A stretch of 6,462 bases of DNA from an uncultured Clostridia bacterium (GTDB taxonomy: Bacteria > Bacillota > Clostridia > Oscillospirales > Acutalibacteraceae). Both the position numbers and the translations under genes were made by a program. A model generated the notes under the pieces. The model did not search any database. It was given only the letters and a program-made list of their open reading frames with translations, and was not told the DNA's origin. Below, piece after piece: positions 1-6,215 of this stretch. The stretch's first letter is position 1. Each line of letters begins with the position of its first letter. The stretch covers positions 1 to 6,462 of the forward strand of contig CANRAN010000077.1 of NCBI GenBank assembly GCA_947628595.1, given 5' to 3'.

Positions 1-20
1 ACCTCGGATATATTATCCAT
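1..20 (-). CDS. start of an unidentified gene downstream of ruvC (partial, cut by window edge)
   Basis: Six full codons are visible, reading M-D-N-I-S-E with the first two bases of a seventh. The ATG lies 3 nt beyond the ruvC stop codon. It is preceded by AGGAGAGG (minus strand, 35-28) at a 7-nt spacing, an excellent ribosome binding site that lies inside the 3' end of ruvC. This implies translational coupling with ruvC in one operon. In many Firmicutes ruvA or ruvB follows ruvC, but the visible residues do not resemble the usual RuvA start, so no function is assigned. The existence of a start is well supported; its identity is unknown. Confidence 0.6.
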
Positions 21-23
21 ATA

Positions 24-527
24 TTATCCTCTCCTGTTAATAATATTTCTGAGCCTTGTACCCGAGCTTTGCACATGGCATATAGCCATTGCAAGTGCAT
101 CAGCGGTATCATCCGGTTTAGGAACACTTTCAAGCTTGAGAAGTCTGCGTGTCATTTCCATAACCTGCGGCTTTTTCGCCTGACCGTACCCCGTCACGGC
201 AAGCTTTACCTGCAAGGGTGTATATTCGCTTATCGGGATATTATTCATCTGAGCAGCAAGAAGAATAACTCCCCTTGCCTCTGCAACTGCTATTCCTGTT
301 TTCTGATTATTATGAAAATACAACCTTTCAATCGACATTTCGTCCGGATCATTCCTTATTATTATCGAAACAAGCTCATTATAGATATATTGAAGCCTTT
401 TCGGAAACTCCATATCTGCCTGTGTTGTTATTGCTCCGTAATCAAGCGGAAAATACTTTCCTCCGCTGTACTCTATAACCCCGTAACCAACAATAGCATA
501 GCCCGGGTCAATTCCTAATATCTTCAT
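24..527 (-). CDS. ruvC: Holliday junction resolvase RuvC
   Basis: RuvC is the dimeric, Mg-dependent endonuclease that cuts Holliday junctions after RuvAB branch migration in recombinational repair. The protein is 167 aa, close to the E. coli length of about 173. It opens with the RNase H-fold strand MKILGIDPG. The four expected acidic catalytic residues are visible: D7 (IDPG), E67 (SIERLYF), and D140 and D143 in the PDDTADALA motif. A longer reading frame extends upstream to 638, but the ATG at 527 is preferred. It gives the family-typical N-terminus, and the extension would start upstream of the promoter. GGGGA lies 12 nt upstream of this ATG, with a GGAAAA nearer. An in-frame ATG at 539 is less likely because GGGGA directly abuts it. 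The gene has its own promoter and is followed at once by another gene start. Confidence 0.96.
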   Translation of the reverse strand: MKILGIDPGYAIVGYGVIEYSGGKYFPLDYGAITTQADMEFPKRLQYIYNELVSIIIRNDPDEMSIERLYFHNNQKTGIAVAEARGVILLAAQMNNIPISEYTPLQVKLAVTGYGQAKKPQVMEMTRRLLKLESVPKPDDTADALAMAICHVQSSGTRLRNIINRRG

Positions 528-566
528 AAAATTTTCCATTCCCCGATAAAAACATATAGTACAGAT

Positions 567-595
567 ATAATAACATATTTTTGTAATTTTATCAA
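567..595 (-). promoter_or_regulatory. sigma-A extended -10 promoter for ruvC
   Basis: On the minus strand, TTGATA (595-590) is followed by a 17-nt spacer and TATTAT (572-567). A TG one base upstream of the -10 makes it an extended -10 promoter. It sits about 40 nt upstream of the ruvC ATG and just downstream of the terminator of the preceding gene, so ruvC starts a separate transcription unit. Confidence 0.8.
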
Positions 596-603
596 CCATT
601 ACT

Positions 604-645
604 AAACAAAAAGAGCCATTGTACAAATAATTGTACAACAGCCTC
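604..645 (-). terminator. Rho-independent terminator after the glycosyltransferase gene
   Basis: Read on the minus strand, two TTGTACAA copies separated by 4 nt form the upper 8-bp stem. It is extended by GCTG on one side and TGGC on the other (two wobble pairs and two GC pairs), then by A-T and G-C pairs after a single bulged G. A T-rich tract (TTTTTGTTT, 612-604) follows directly. It begins 5 nt after the stop codon of the glycosyltransferase gene. Because TTGTACAA is itself palindromic, the element could also bind a dimeric regulator, but the stem plus T-tract makes termination the simpler reading. Confidence 0.82.
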
Positions 646-650
646 GTTTC

Positions 651-1592
651 TTACGGCTTATAAAACCATGGTACGGTTTTCCATAATAAAATTTTATTTC
701 TTAAATCGCTTTTTGTGTATCTTGAAAAATCAAGATATCTGTCATAGTCCTTGTTTTTCATAATTTTCTTTATTGAGGATGATCTGAAACCCTCCGATAA
801 AAGCTTATCTATACAGTTCATTATAACGGACGGCAACTTCTGAAATTCCAACGCCTCAAGAAGTATTTTGTCATCCTTATGATATTCCCTCGCAACAGAA
901 AAAACCTTTATCATGGCTTCAAATCTTTCAAAGCAGTTATTCCCAACATTTGAAGCATTATCCCCGATTGATTCATTCTTATAATCCCTCTCAGGTTTTA
1001 TTTTTGAAAAAGCTACCTTTGGTGAACGAAGAAGAACATTATAGATAAAAGCCTCCGCATAGCCTATCCTACAATCCTCATAAAAACGTACACCGCTGTC
1101 TATGAGAAATTCCCTGTTAAACATAACGGCGGTAAAATCCATTGTAATTGACGAGTGTATAAGGCTGACAACAAGGTCTTCCCCTGTAACTCCGTCAGAA
1201 ATAAGTATCCTGTTACCCTCATCTGTTTCGGGTGCGGCAAATATAAAATCTGCACCCTTTTCCTCGGCAAGAGAAAAATATTCGGAAATGTAATTTTTAT
1301 AAAGTCTTGATGGATAAACAAAGGTAATATACTTTCCGCCTGCCTTATAAATTCCCGTATTCAATGCCGAACTTACAGTCCCTCCACCGCTTTGTATTAC
1401 ATACCCGGAAAGACCCTTTTGTTTTATCATGTTAAGGGCTCCAAGGACTCCCCCGTCCGTGGAATTCATATCCGTTACAATAAATTCTATATTAATATTC
1501 TCATTTTCCGAGGATAATTTATCAATTATCTCAACTGTCTTTCTCCCGTTGTTTTTTGATGGTATTATAACCGAAATATCTGCTTTTGCCAT
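651..1592 (-). CDS. GT-A fold, family 2-like glycosyltransferase lacking a recognisable DXD
   Basis: The 313-aa protein starts with the GT2 nucleotide-sugar binding pattern: SVIIPSKNN at residues 7-15 and a DxxSTD motif (D41 to D46, IVTDMNSTDGG). Next come the usual ALNTGIYKAGGKYITFV segment (about 76-92) and an acidic FYED patch (170-173) where the GT2 catalytic-base region would be expected. The position of the metal-binding DXD, normally right after the ITF strand, reads YPSR (93-96). The C-terminus ends in LWKTVPWFYKP. There is no signal peptide or obvious membrane helix, so it is probably cytosolic or peripheral. GT2 enzymes build cell-wall or capsular polysaccharides; the acceptor cannot be named here. 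The ATG at 1592 follows GGAG at a 10-nt spacing. The gene has its own promoter and terminator, so it looks monocistronic. The missing DXD suggests altered metal use or loss of activity. Confidence 0.82.
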   Translation of the reverse strand: MAKADISVIIPSKNNGRKTVEIIDKLSSENENINIEFIVTDMNSTDGGVLGALNMIKQKGLSGYVIQSGGGTVSSALNTGIYKAGGKYITFVYPSRLYKNYISEYFSLAEEKGADFIFAAPETDEGNRILISDGVTGEDLVVSLIHSSITMDFTAVMFNREFLIDSGVRFYEDCRIGYAEAFIYNVLLRSPKVAFSKIKPERDYKNESIGDNASNVGNNCFERFEAMIKVFSVAREYHKDDKILLEALEFQKLPSVIMNCIDKLLSEGFRSSSIKKIMKNKDYDRYLDFSRYTKSDLRNKILLWKTVPWFYKP

Positions 1593-1622
1593 AATATTAC
1601 AGCTCCAAATTCATTTGTATTT

Positions 1623-1631
1623 ATTATAGCA
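1623..1631 (-). promoter_or_regulatory. extended -10 promoter for the glycosyltransferase gene
   Basis: On the minus strand TG-C-TATAAT (1631-1623) is a perfect extended -10 hexamer about 31 nt upstream of the glycosyltransferase ATG. No good -35 lies 16-18 nt upstream, which extended -10 promoters can tolerate. A second possible -10, TATACT (1664-1659), lies further upstream and is weaker in context. Confidence 0.6.
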
Positions 1632-1709
1632 CAAATCACTTGAAAATTCGGTAAAATCAGTATAGAATTTTAATAATTTTCTAAAATTAAATTTGTTTAT
1701 ATTGCACAA

Positions 1710-3092
1710 TCATTTCCCAAGCTCACTTTTTATGATATCTGCCGTTTCATTTGCAAGCCTTTTAATTTCAGCCTCATTCTTCCCCTCAAGCATAACACGG
1801 ACAAGCGGCTCTGTGCCCGACATACGAACAAGTATTCGTCCGTCCTCCCCAAGTGTCTGTTTTACCGAATTTATCTTCTCGGATATAGCAGTATTATTAC
1901 TGAAGGACTGCTTTCCCTCAGGTGTCACCTCTATATTCACAAGCACCTGCGGATATTTTGTCATAAGTGTAGAAATACTTGAAAGCTTGGCTTGCCTGCG
2001 GTTTATAAGGCTGAGCAACTGTACAGCGGTAAGCTGTCCGTCACCTGTTGTCGCATAATCAAGAAATATAACATGGCCCGACTGCTCCCCGCCGAAATTA
2101 TATCCCTCTCTGAGCATTTCCTCAAGAACATATCTATCGCCGACATCCGTTACAGCAAAATTAAGCCCATTATCTTTACAGAAAATCCCGAAACCCATAT
2201 TTGACATTACTGTTCCTACTGCCGTTCTCTTGCTCAGCTTACTGTGTGAGTCAAGGTCCAACGCACATATAGCCATTATGAAATCTCCGTCAATTATCTC
2301 TCCGTTTTCGTCAACTGCAAGACATCTGTCTGCATCCCCGTCAAACGCTACACCGAGGTCAAGCTGATTTTCAACAACATAGCTTCTGAGCCTTTCCATG
2401 TGCGTTGAGCCGCATTTATCATTTATATTGATACCGTCAGGCTTATCCGAAAGCATACTGCATTTTGCCCCGAGTTTCGTGAACAGCTTTTCAGCTGTAA
2501 CAGATGAGGAGCCGTTTGAGCAGTCTATCGCTATATTCATTCCGTCAAGTCGATAATCCACTGTGGAAATTATATGGTCAATATAATCGTCAACAGCTGT
2601 ATCCGAATAAGTTACCCTGCCTATGCCGTTTCCCGTAGGCTGAGGATAGGGCTTTTCATTATCAAGTACAATCCTTTCAATTTCCTCCTCAAGTGCATCG
2701 GGAAGCTTATAGCCGTCAGAGGAAAAAAGCTTTATCCCGTTATATTCAAAGGGATTATGTGATGCAGATATCATTATTCCTGCATCTGCGTTATACTTCT
2801 TTATAAGATATGCCACTGCCGGTGTCGGTACTGCACCGAGAAGCACAACATCCGCACCAACCGAGCAAAGTCCTGCTATGAGAGCACCCTCGAGCATATC
2901 CGAGGATATTCTTGTATCCTTTCCTATTACAACCTTCGGATGTTTTTCCGTTGTATTATCTGTGAGCACCATTGCCGCCGCTCTTCCTATATTCATTGCG
3001 GCCTCTATTGTAAGCTCTGAATTTGCCACGCCTCTGGCACCGTCTGTACCGAACAATCTGTTTTTGTACGTAACCTCCGCTGTTCTGCCCAT
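1710..3092 (-). CDS. glmM: phosphoglucosamine mutase GlmM
   Basis: GlmM converts glucosamine-6-phosphate to glucosamine-1-phosphate, the step before GlmU on the route to UDP-GlcNAc for peptidoglycan. The protein is 460 aa, slightly above the usual 445-450. Family signatures appear in order: LFGTDGARG near the N-terminus (13-21); the phosphoserine loop ISASHNPFEYNG with S111 as the expected phosphorylated residue; the Mg-binding DGDADR at 251-256; the sugar-specificity loop GGEQSGH at 334-340; and the phosphate-binding RMSGTEPLVRVM at 423-434. All key residues are intact. An upstream extension of the frame to 3224 is rejected. The ATG at 3092 has AGAAGGAG at an 8-nt spacing and gives a normal N-terminus, while the extension would overlap the preceding gene. 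The gene starts 22 nt after the M22 paralogue and is the last member of the tyrS operon. Confidence 0.97.
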   Translation of the reverse strand: MGRTAEVTYKNRLFGTDGARGVANSELTIEAAMNIGRAAAMVLTDNTTEKHPKVVIGKDTRISSDMLEGALIAGLCSVGADVVLLGAVPTPAVAYLIKKYNADAGIMISASHNPFEYNGIKLFSSDGYKLPDALEEEIERIVLDNEKPYPQPTGNGIGRVTYSDTAVDDYIDHIISTVDYRLDGMNIAIDCSNGSSSVTAEKLFTKLGAKCSMLSDKPDGININDKCGSTHMERLRSYVVENQLDLGVAFDGDADRCLAVDENGEIIDGDFIMAICALDLDSHSKLSKRTAVGTVMSNMGFGIFCKDNGLNFAVTDVGDRYVLEEMLREGYNFGGEQSGHVIFLDYATTGDGQLTAVQLLSLINRRQAKLSSISTLMTKYPQVLVNIEVTPEGKQSFSNNTAISEKINSVKQTLGEDGRILVRMSGTEPLVRVMLEGKNEAEIKRLANETADIIKSELGK

Positions 3093-3100
3093 AACTGATT

Positions 3101-3108
3101 CTCCTTCT
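3101..3108 (-). promoter_or_regulatory. glmM ribosome binding site
   Basis: AGAAGGAG on the minus strand lies 8 nt before the ATG at 3092. It decides the glmM start against the longer in-frame extension, which has no comparable site. Confidence 0.85.
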
Positions 3109-3114
3109 GAATTT

Positions 3115-4062
3115 TTATATTCTGTTATCAATTTTATGTTTACAATAACACAAAAATGCAGTTCCCGAGGCATTATCTGCCGAAAATTCGGGTTTTGCAA
3201 AATATGCGTCAAACTTTTTTTCAAAATTATTCTTAATTATACTATTCGACATAACCCCTCCCGAAAACACAACCGGAAAACCTTTGTATTTATCGAGGAG
3301 CTTAAGACACATTTCCTCTATTGTTTTTTCTACATATTTAAGGCACAATCCACTGATATATTCTCTTTTCCTGCCTTCTCCGTATGCCCTGCGGCAAATA
3401 TTTTCAACACCCGAAAGACAGCAGTCAGCCCCCTTTAGTGTTGCTTTTACACTAAGCTTTTCCGTATTTTCAAGTGCAAGCTTCTCAAGCTCCTTGCCGC
3501 ACGGAAAGGAGAGTCCGAGCATAACTCCAACCCTGTCTATAAGCTGCCCTGCATTGAGATCAAGGGTATGGGCAGCTATTTCGGTATTAATTATCCTTTC
3601 TTTATCGGGAGAAACAAGTATTGCCTCTGTTGTTCCCCCCGATACATGGAAAGCTAAAAATTGTTTTTTCATTAGTTCCGTCTTATTGGCGGAATATAAT
3701 GCGGCAGCAATATGACCACTCTGGTGTGAAAAACTATACAACGGCACTTTCAGCACTGAGGACAAAATTTCCGCAGTGCTCAAACCCACTGTAAAGCAGG
3801 GCATATATGAGCCCTCAACATCCCTGGGACGTGAGGTTACGCCTATTGCCACTATTTTTCCCCCGAATCCGTCAAGAAGCTCTGAAATAATCCGAGGGAG
3901 CTGCCGCACATGGTGAAAAACAGCATCACTTTGTCTTAGCCCGCATTCCCCGTTTCTGACAGGTAAAAGTCTTTTTCGGAAGAGCATTGAGCCGTTTTCA
4001 CTGTTATAAAGTGAAGCTGATGTCGTATAGTTGCTTGTATCTATTCCGAGAAAATACGGCAT
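3115..4062 (-). CDS. TsaD/Kae1-like peptidase M22-family paralogue
   Basis: The 315-aa protein has the ASKHA fold pattern of TsaD, the enzyme that makes threonylcarbamoyl-adenosine on tRNA with TsaB and TsaE. Visible family elements are FLGIDTSNYTTS (4-15), the metal-binding pair in HQSGH (H113, H117), the loop SGGTT (141-145), LIDRVGVMLGL (174-184), SGGVMSN (267-273) and D296 in SADNAS. The three expected metal ligands, H113, H117 and D296, are kept. Several TsaD signatures differ: SGGHT reads SGGTT, and the DDAxGEAFDK region reads LDLNAGQLIDR, so its Glu is replaced by Gln. It is also shorter than bacterial TsaD (about 335-345). It is therefore probably a paralogue rather than the essential TsaD, and its substrate is unknown. 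Its ATG shares one base with the nusB stop codon (TAATG), and GGAG stands 4 nt upstream, so translation is likely coupled to nusB. Confidence 0.85.
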   Translation of the reverse strand: MPYFLGIDTSNYTTSASLYNSENGSMLFRKRLLPVRNGECGLRQSDAVFHHVRQLPRIISELLDGFGGKIVAIGVTSRPRDVEGSYMPCFTVGLSTAEILSSVLKVPLYSFSHQSGHIAAALYSANKTELMKKQFLAFHVSGGTTEAILVSPDKERIINTEIAAHTLDLNAGQLIDRVGVMLGLSFPCGKELEKLALENTEKLSVKATLKGADCCLSGVENICRRAYGEGRKREYISGLCLKYVEKTIEEMCLKLLDKYKGFPVVFSGGVMSNSIIKNNFEKKFDAYFAKPEFSADNASGTAFLCYCKHKIDNRI

Positions 4063-4511
4063 TACTCTCCACCGCTTTTCTTTTCAAGTTGCTTTGATAC
4101 AGAACCGAGCACACCGTTTACAAATGAGCCGTCCGAGGGAGTCGCATATTCCTTTGCGAGCTCCACTGCTTCATTTATTGATACACCCACAGGAACATCC
4201 TCTCGATAAAACATCTCGTAAACCGCTATACGCATGATTGTAAGCGTTACCTTGGATATCCGGCTCTTTTTCCAGCTTTTCAGATTTGCTTCAATATAAC
4301 CGTCAATTTCCTCGAGCTTTTCTTCAACACCTCTGACCAATTCCTTGGTGTACTTTCCTATCTCGGCATCCCTTGCATCCCTTGCGTCCTCCATAATAGT
4401 ATCCATACTATCCTTCTGAAAGATCTGCTCAAACAAAAGATAAAATGCCTGCTTTCTCTCTTCACGGCGTCCGTTTTTCCTGCTTTCATTGTTTTTAGAA
4501 TTTTCGGTCAT
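4062..4511 (-). CDS. nusB: transcription antitermination factor NusB
   Basis: NusB is a small all-helical RNA-binding protein. It pairs with ribosomal protein S10 (NusE) on boxA RNA and supports antitermination of rRNA operons. The 149-aa product has the normal family length with a somewhat longer, charged, disordered-looking N-terminus (about residues 1-17). The core begins at RREERKQAFYLLFEQ (15-29). The diagnostic C-terminal block INEAVELAKEYATPSDGSFVNGVLGSV occupies 112-138, including the conserved FVNGVL. The ATG at 4511 follows an AGGG-containing site at an 8-nt spacing. It lies 22 nt after tyrS and overlaps the start of the M22 paralogue by one base, so it is an internal operon gene. 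No promoter is obvious in the short gap upstream. Confidence 0.95.
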   Translation of the reverse strand: MTENSKNNESRKNGRREERKQAFYLLFEQIFQKDSMDTIMEDARDARDAEIGKYTKELVRGVEEKLEEIDGYIEANLKSWKKSRISKVTLTIMRIAVYEMFYREDVPVGVSINEAVELAKEYATPSDGSFVNGVLGSVSKQLEKKSGGE

Positions 4512-4533
4512 AGCAATTTCCCTTTCATTCGCA

Positions 4534-5766
4534 TTATCCGTTATAGCTTACCTTATGAAATACCTTCTTGCCCTTTTTGATTACTATATAACCATTCTCG
4601 GTAAATCTGTCAGCTGTAATTTCCGCCTTTTCATCCGTTACCTTTACATCATCCACTGCTATTCCGTTCTGCTTTATAAGCCTGCGTGCCTCAGCCTTGG
4701 ACGGCACAAGCTTAACAAGAAACAACAGGTCTATCAGTCCGATTTTTCCGTCTGTCAGGTCAGCTGACGTAATTTTGCTTGTCGGCATATCTTCGGAATT
4801 TGTCTTAGAAGCAAAAAGCGATCTCGATGTATTAAGCGCCTTGTCTGCCTCCTCATCACCGTGCACAAGCTTTGTAAGCTCATAGGCAAGTATTTCCTTT
4901 GCCTTATTAAGCTCACTGCCTTCCCATTTTTCCATTTCCTCTATTTCCTCAATCGGTACAAACGTAAGCATTTTAAGGCATTTTATTACCTCTGTATCAC
5001 CCACATTTCTCCAGTACTGGAAAAACTCATACGGGCTTGTTTTTTCGGGATCAAGCCATACCGCACCCTTTTCTGTCTTTCCCATTTTCTTTCCCTCCGA
5101 ATTGAGGAGGAGATTAATAGTCATTGCATACGAATCCTTTCCGAGCTTACGGCGTATAAGCTCAGTTCCCCCGAGCATATTGCTCCACTGATCGTCACCG
5201 CCGAATTGCAGATTACAGCCGTATCTCTTGTAAAGAGAATAGAAGTCATAGCTTTGCATTATCATATAGTTGAATTCAAGGAAACTCAGTCCTCTTTCCA
5301 TTCTCATCCTATAACACTCCGCTGTAAGCATTCGGTTTACGCTGAAGCAGGCTCCGACCTCCCTGAGAAGATCGACATAATTAAGATCGAGAAGCCAATC
5401 TGCATTATTTACAATAAGCGCCTTATCGTCTGAAAAATCAATAAATCGGCTCATCTGCTTTCTGAAACATTCGCAATTATGCATTATATCTTCCTTGGTA
5501 AGCATTTTCCTCATATCCGTCTTACCTGTTGGATCACCTATAAGACCTGTTCCTCCACCAAGCAGTGCAATAGGCTTATTACCTGCCATTTGCAATCTCT
5601 TCATAAGGCAGAGTGCCATAAAATGCCCGACATGAAGACTGTCCGCTGTCGGGTCAAAGCCTATATAGAATACTGCCTTCCCTGAATTAATCAGATCCCT
5701 TATTTTCTCCTCGTCTGTTGTCTGTGCTATCAGACCTCTTCTCTGAAGCTCCTCATATACTCCCAT
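4534..5766 (-). CDS. tyrS: tyrosyl-tRNA synthetase (TyrRS, class I)
   Basis: The cytosolic enzyme charges tRNA-Tyr with tyrosine using ATP. The protein is 410 aa, the usual bacterial length. The Rossmann catalytic domain carries YIGFDPTADSLHVGH, with the HIGH-type motif ending at 45-48 and tyrosine-binding Y34 and D38. It also carries GGGTGLIGDPTGK (70-82), Q171/D174 in MQSYDFY, QFGGDDQW (187-194) and the KMSKS-type loop KMGKT (227-231). A C-terminal S4-like RNA-binding domain follows (about 343-405). The frame stays open to a TTG at 5784, but the ATG at 5766 is chosen because AAAGGA lies 9 nt upstream and it gives the family-typical MGVYEELQRRGL start. It is the first gene of the operon and lies behind a tyrosine T-box leader. 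Confidence 0.98.
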   Translation of the reverse strand: MGVYEELQRRGLIAQTTDEEKIRDLINSGKAVFYIGFDPTADSLHVGHFMALCLMKRLQMAGNKPIALLGGGTGLIGDPTGKTDMRKMLTKEDIMHNCECFRKQMSRFIDFSDDKALIVNNADWLLDLNYVDLLREVGACFSVNRMLTAECYRMRMERGLSFLEFNYMIMQSYDFYSLYKRYGCNLQFGGDDQWSNMLGGTELIRRKLGKDSYAMTINLLLNSEGKKMGKTEKGAVWLDPEKTSPYEFFQYWRNVGDTEVIKCLKMLTFVPIEEIEEMEKWEGSELNKAKEILAYELTKLVHGDEEADKALNTSRSLFASKTNSEDMPTSKITSADLTDGKIGLIDLLFLVKLVPSKAEARRLIKQNGIAVDDVKVTDEKAEITADRFTENGYIVIKKGKKVFHKVSYNG

Positions 5767-5775
5767 GGCTTTTTG

Positions 5776-5781
5776 TCCTTT
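5776..5781 (-). promoter_or_regulatory. tyrS ribosome binding site
   Basis: AAAGGA on the minus strand lies 9 nt before the ATG at 5766. It overlaps the codons that would be read from the alternative TTG at 5784, which supports the ATG as the true start. Confidence 0.8.
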
Positions 5782-5798
5782 CAATTTTCCGGGGGAAT

Positions 5799-5830
5799 AA
5801 AAAAAACACCCCCTGATTTAACAGAGGGCG
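5799..5830 (-). terminator. T-box regulatory terminator ahead of tyrS
   Basis: On the minus strand CGCCCTCTG (5830-5822) pairs fully with CAGGGGGTG (5815-5807), 9 bp including two G-U pairs, around a 6-nt loop. Eight T residues (5806-5799) follow. The 5' arm CGCCCTC is exactly the strand needed to form the antiterminator with the T-box, so the two structures are mutually exclusive. Uncharged tRNA-Tyr should favour readthrough into tyrS. Confidence 0.93.
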
Positions 5831-6063
5831 ATCATAACCGCTGTACCACCTCAATTTATCGTTACCTCACGGTAACGACCTTTACGGGTACCTTTATACC
5901 CATGCACTTTAACGGGTGCAAATCGGATAAGGCTACTTAATAATAAATATTGTTTACCCACCGGCTCAAGGATGTATTTCTGTCGACACCGACGAATATT
6001 TGCACCAACCATATTCTCTCTGCGGACGGACTTCCGGCATACTTCTTCCTATCATAGCTGTTA
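5799..6063 (-). ncRNA. T-box riboswitch leader, tyrosine type
   Basis: This cis-acting leader senses the charging of tRNA-Tyr. On the minus strand, Stem I has a GAATAT/ATATTC distal helix (6016-6011 with 5999-5994) around the loop GGTTGGTGCAA, with AGAGAG beside it. The specifier-loop 3' side reads GAAATACATCC, placing UAC (Tyr) at 5976-5974. TGCAC/GTGCA (5920-5916 with 5907-5903), with a CC-containing loop facing a downstream GGG, fits the Stem IIA/B pseudoknot. Stem III is CGTTACC-GTGA-GGTAACG (5877-5860). The T-box reads AGGTGGTACAGCGG (5851-5838). In the antiterminator, GAGG and GCG pair with CCUC and CGC around a 7-nt bulge UGGUACA. Bulge UGGU would pair with a tRNA ending ACCA, matching the A discriminator of bacterial tRNA-Tyr. 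The transcript start near 6063 is inferred from the promoter. Confidence 0.95.
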
Positions 6064-6069
6064 AGGAAC

Positions 6070-6098
6070 AGTATATCTTTTTTTCATATTTTTGTCAA
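6070..6098 (-). promoter_or_regulatory. sigma-A promoter of the tyrS operon
   Basis: On the minus strand a consensus -35 TTGACA (6098-6093), a 17-nt A-rich spacer and -10 TATACT (6075-6070) form a strong promoter. Transcription should start near 6063, just ahead of Stem I of the T-box leader. No comparable promoter is seen inside the gaps between tyrS, nusB, the M22 paralogue and glmM, so this is probably the main operon promoter. Confidence 0.9.
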
Positions 6099-6130
6099 CC
6101 CCTGCTGTTACACTTAGCAATTTTTGTCAA
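6088..6130 (-). repeat. 11-bp direct repeat containing the -35 hexamer
   Basis: The minus-strand sequence TTGACAAAAAT occurs at 6098-6088, where it supplies the tyrS -35 element, and again at 6130-6120, 32 bp upstream. The upstream copy has no convincing -10 at 16-18 nt, so it does not look like a second promoter. Confidence 0.5.
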
Positions 6131-6180
6131 ATTCCGTTGTACTTTATCAGAACTAAAATTTCCGCAGTATTCTAATTGAT

Positions 6181-6198
6181 ATGATAATTGTGTATCAT
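6181..6198. repeat. short inverted repeat between the tyrS promoter and the transposase remnant
   Basis: ATGATA (6181-6186) and TATCAT (6193-6198) are perfect 6-bp arms around a 6-nt spacer. No T-tract follows on either strand, so it is not a Rho-independent terminator. It could be an operator or an insertion-sequence-associated palindrome, or chance in AT-rich DNA. The rest of the gap between 6099 and 6215 shows no gene. Confidence 0.3.
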
Positions 6199-6215
6199 GC
6201 AATGGGGATATTATC

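Noticed and set aside
69..518. Plus-strand open frame of about 149 codons opposite ruvC
   Set aside because: It is a shadow of ruvC, which has intact catalytic motifs on the other strand. The translation has no recognisable motif.
1666..1688. Possible terminator after glmM (AATTTTA/TAAAATT hairpin)
   Set aside because: The 7-bp stem is A/T only, has a 9-nt loop and no following T-tract, so it is too weak to call. Readthrough from glmM into the glycosyltransferase gene cannot be excluded.
2878..3438. Plus-strand open frame of about 186 codons across the glmM/M22 boundary
   Set aside because: It is antisense to two well-supported genes and has low-complexity Ser/Ile/Phe-rich content typical of shadow frames.
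4861..5433. Plus-strand open frame of about 190 codons opposite tyrS
   Set aside because: It is the antisense of highly conserved tyrS coding sequence and has no recognisable domain.
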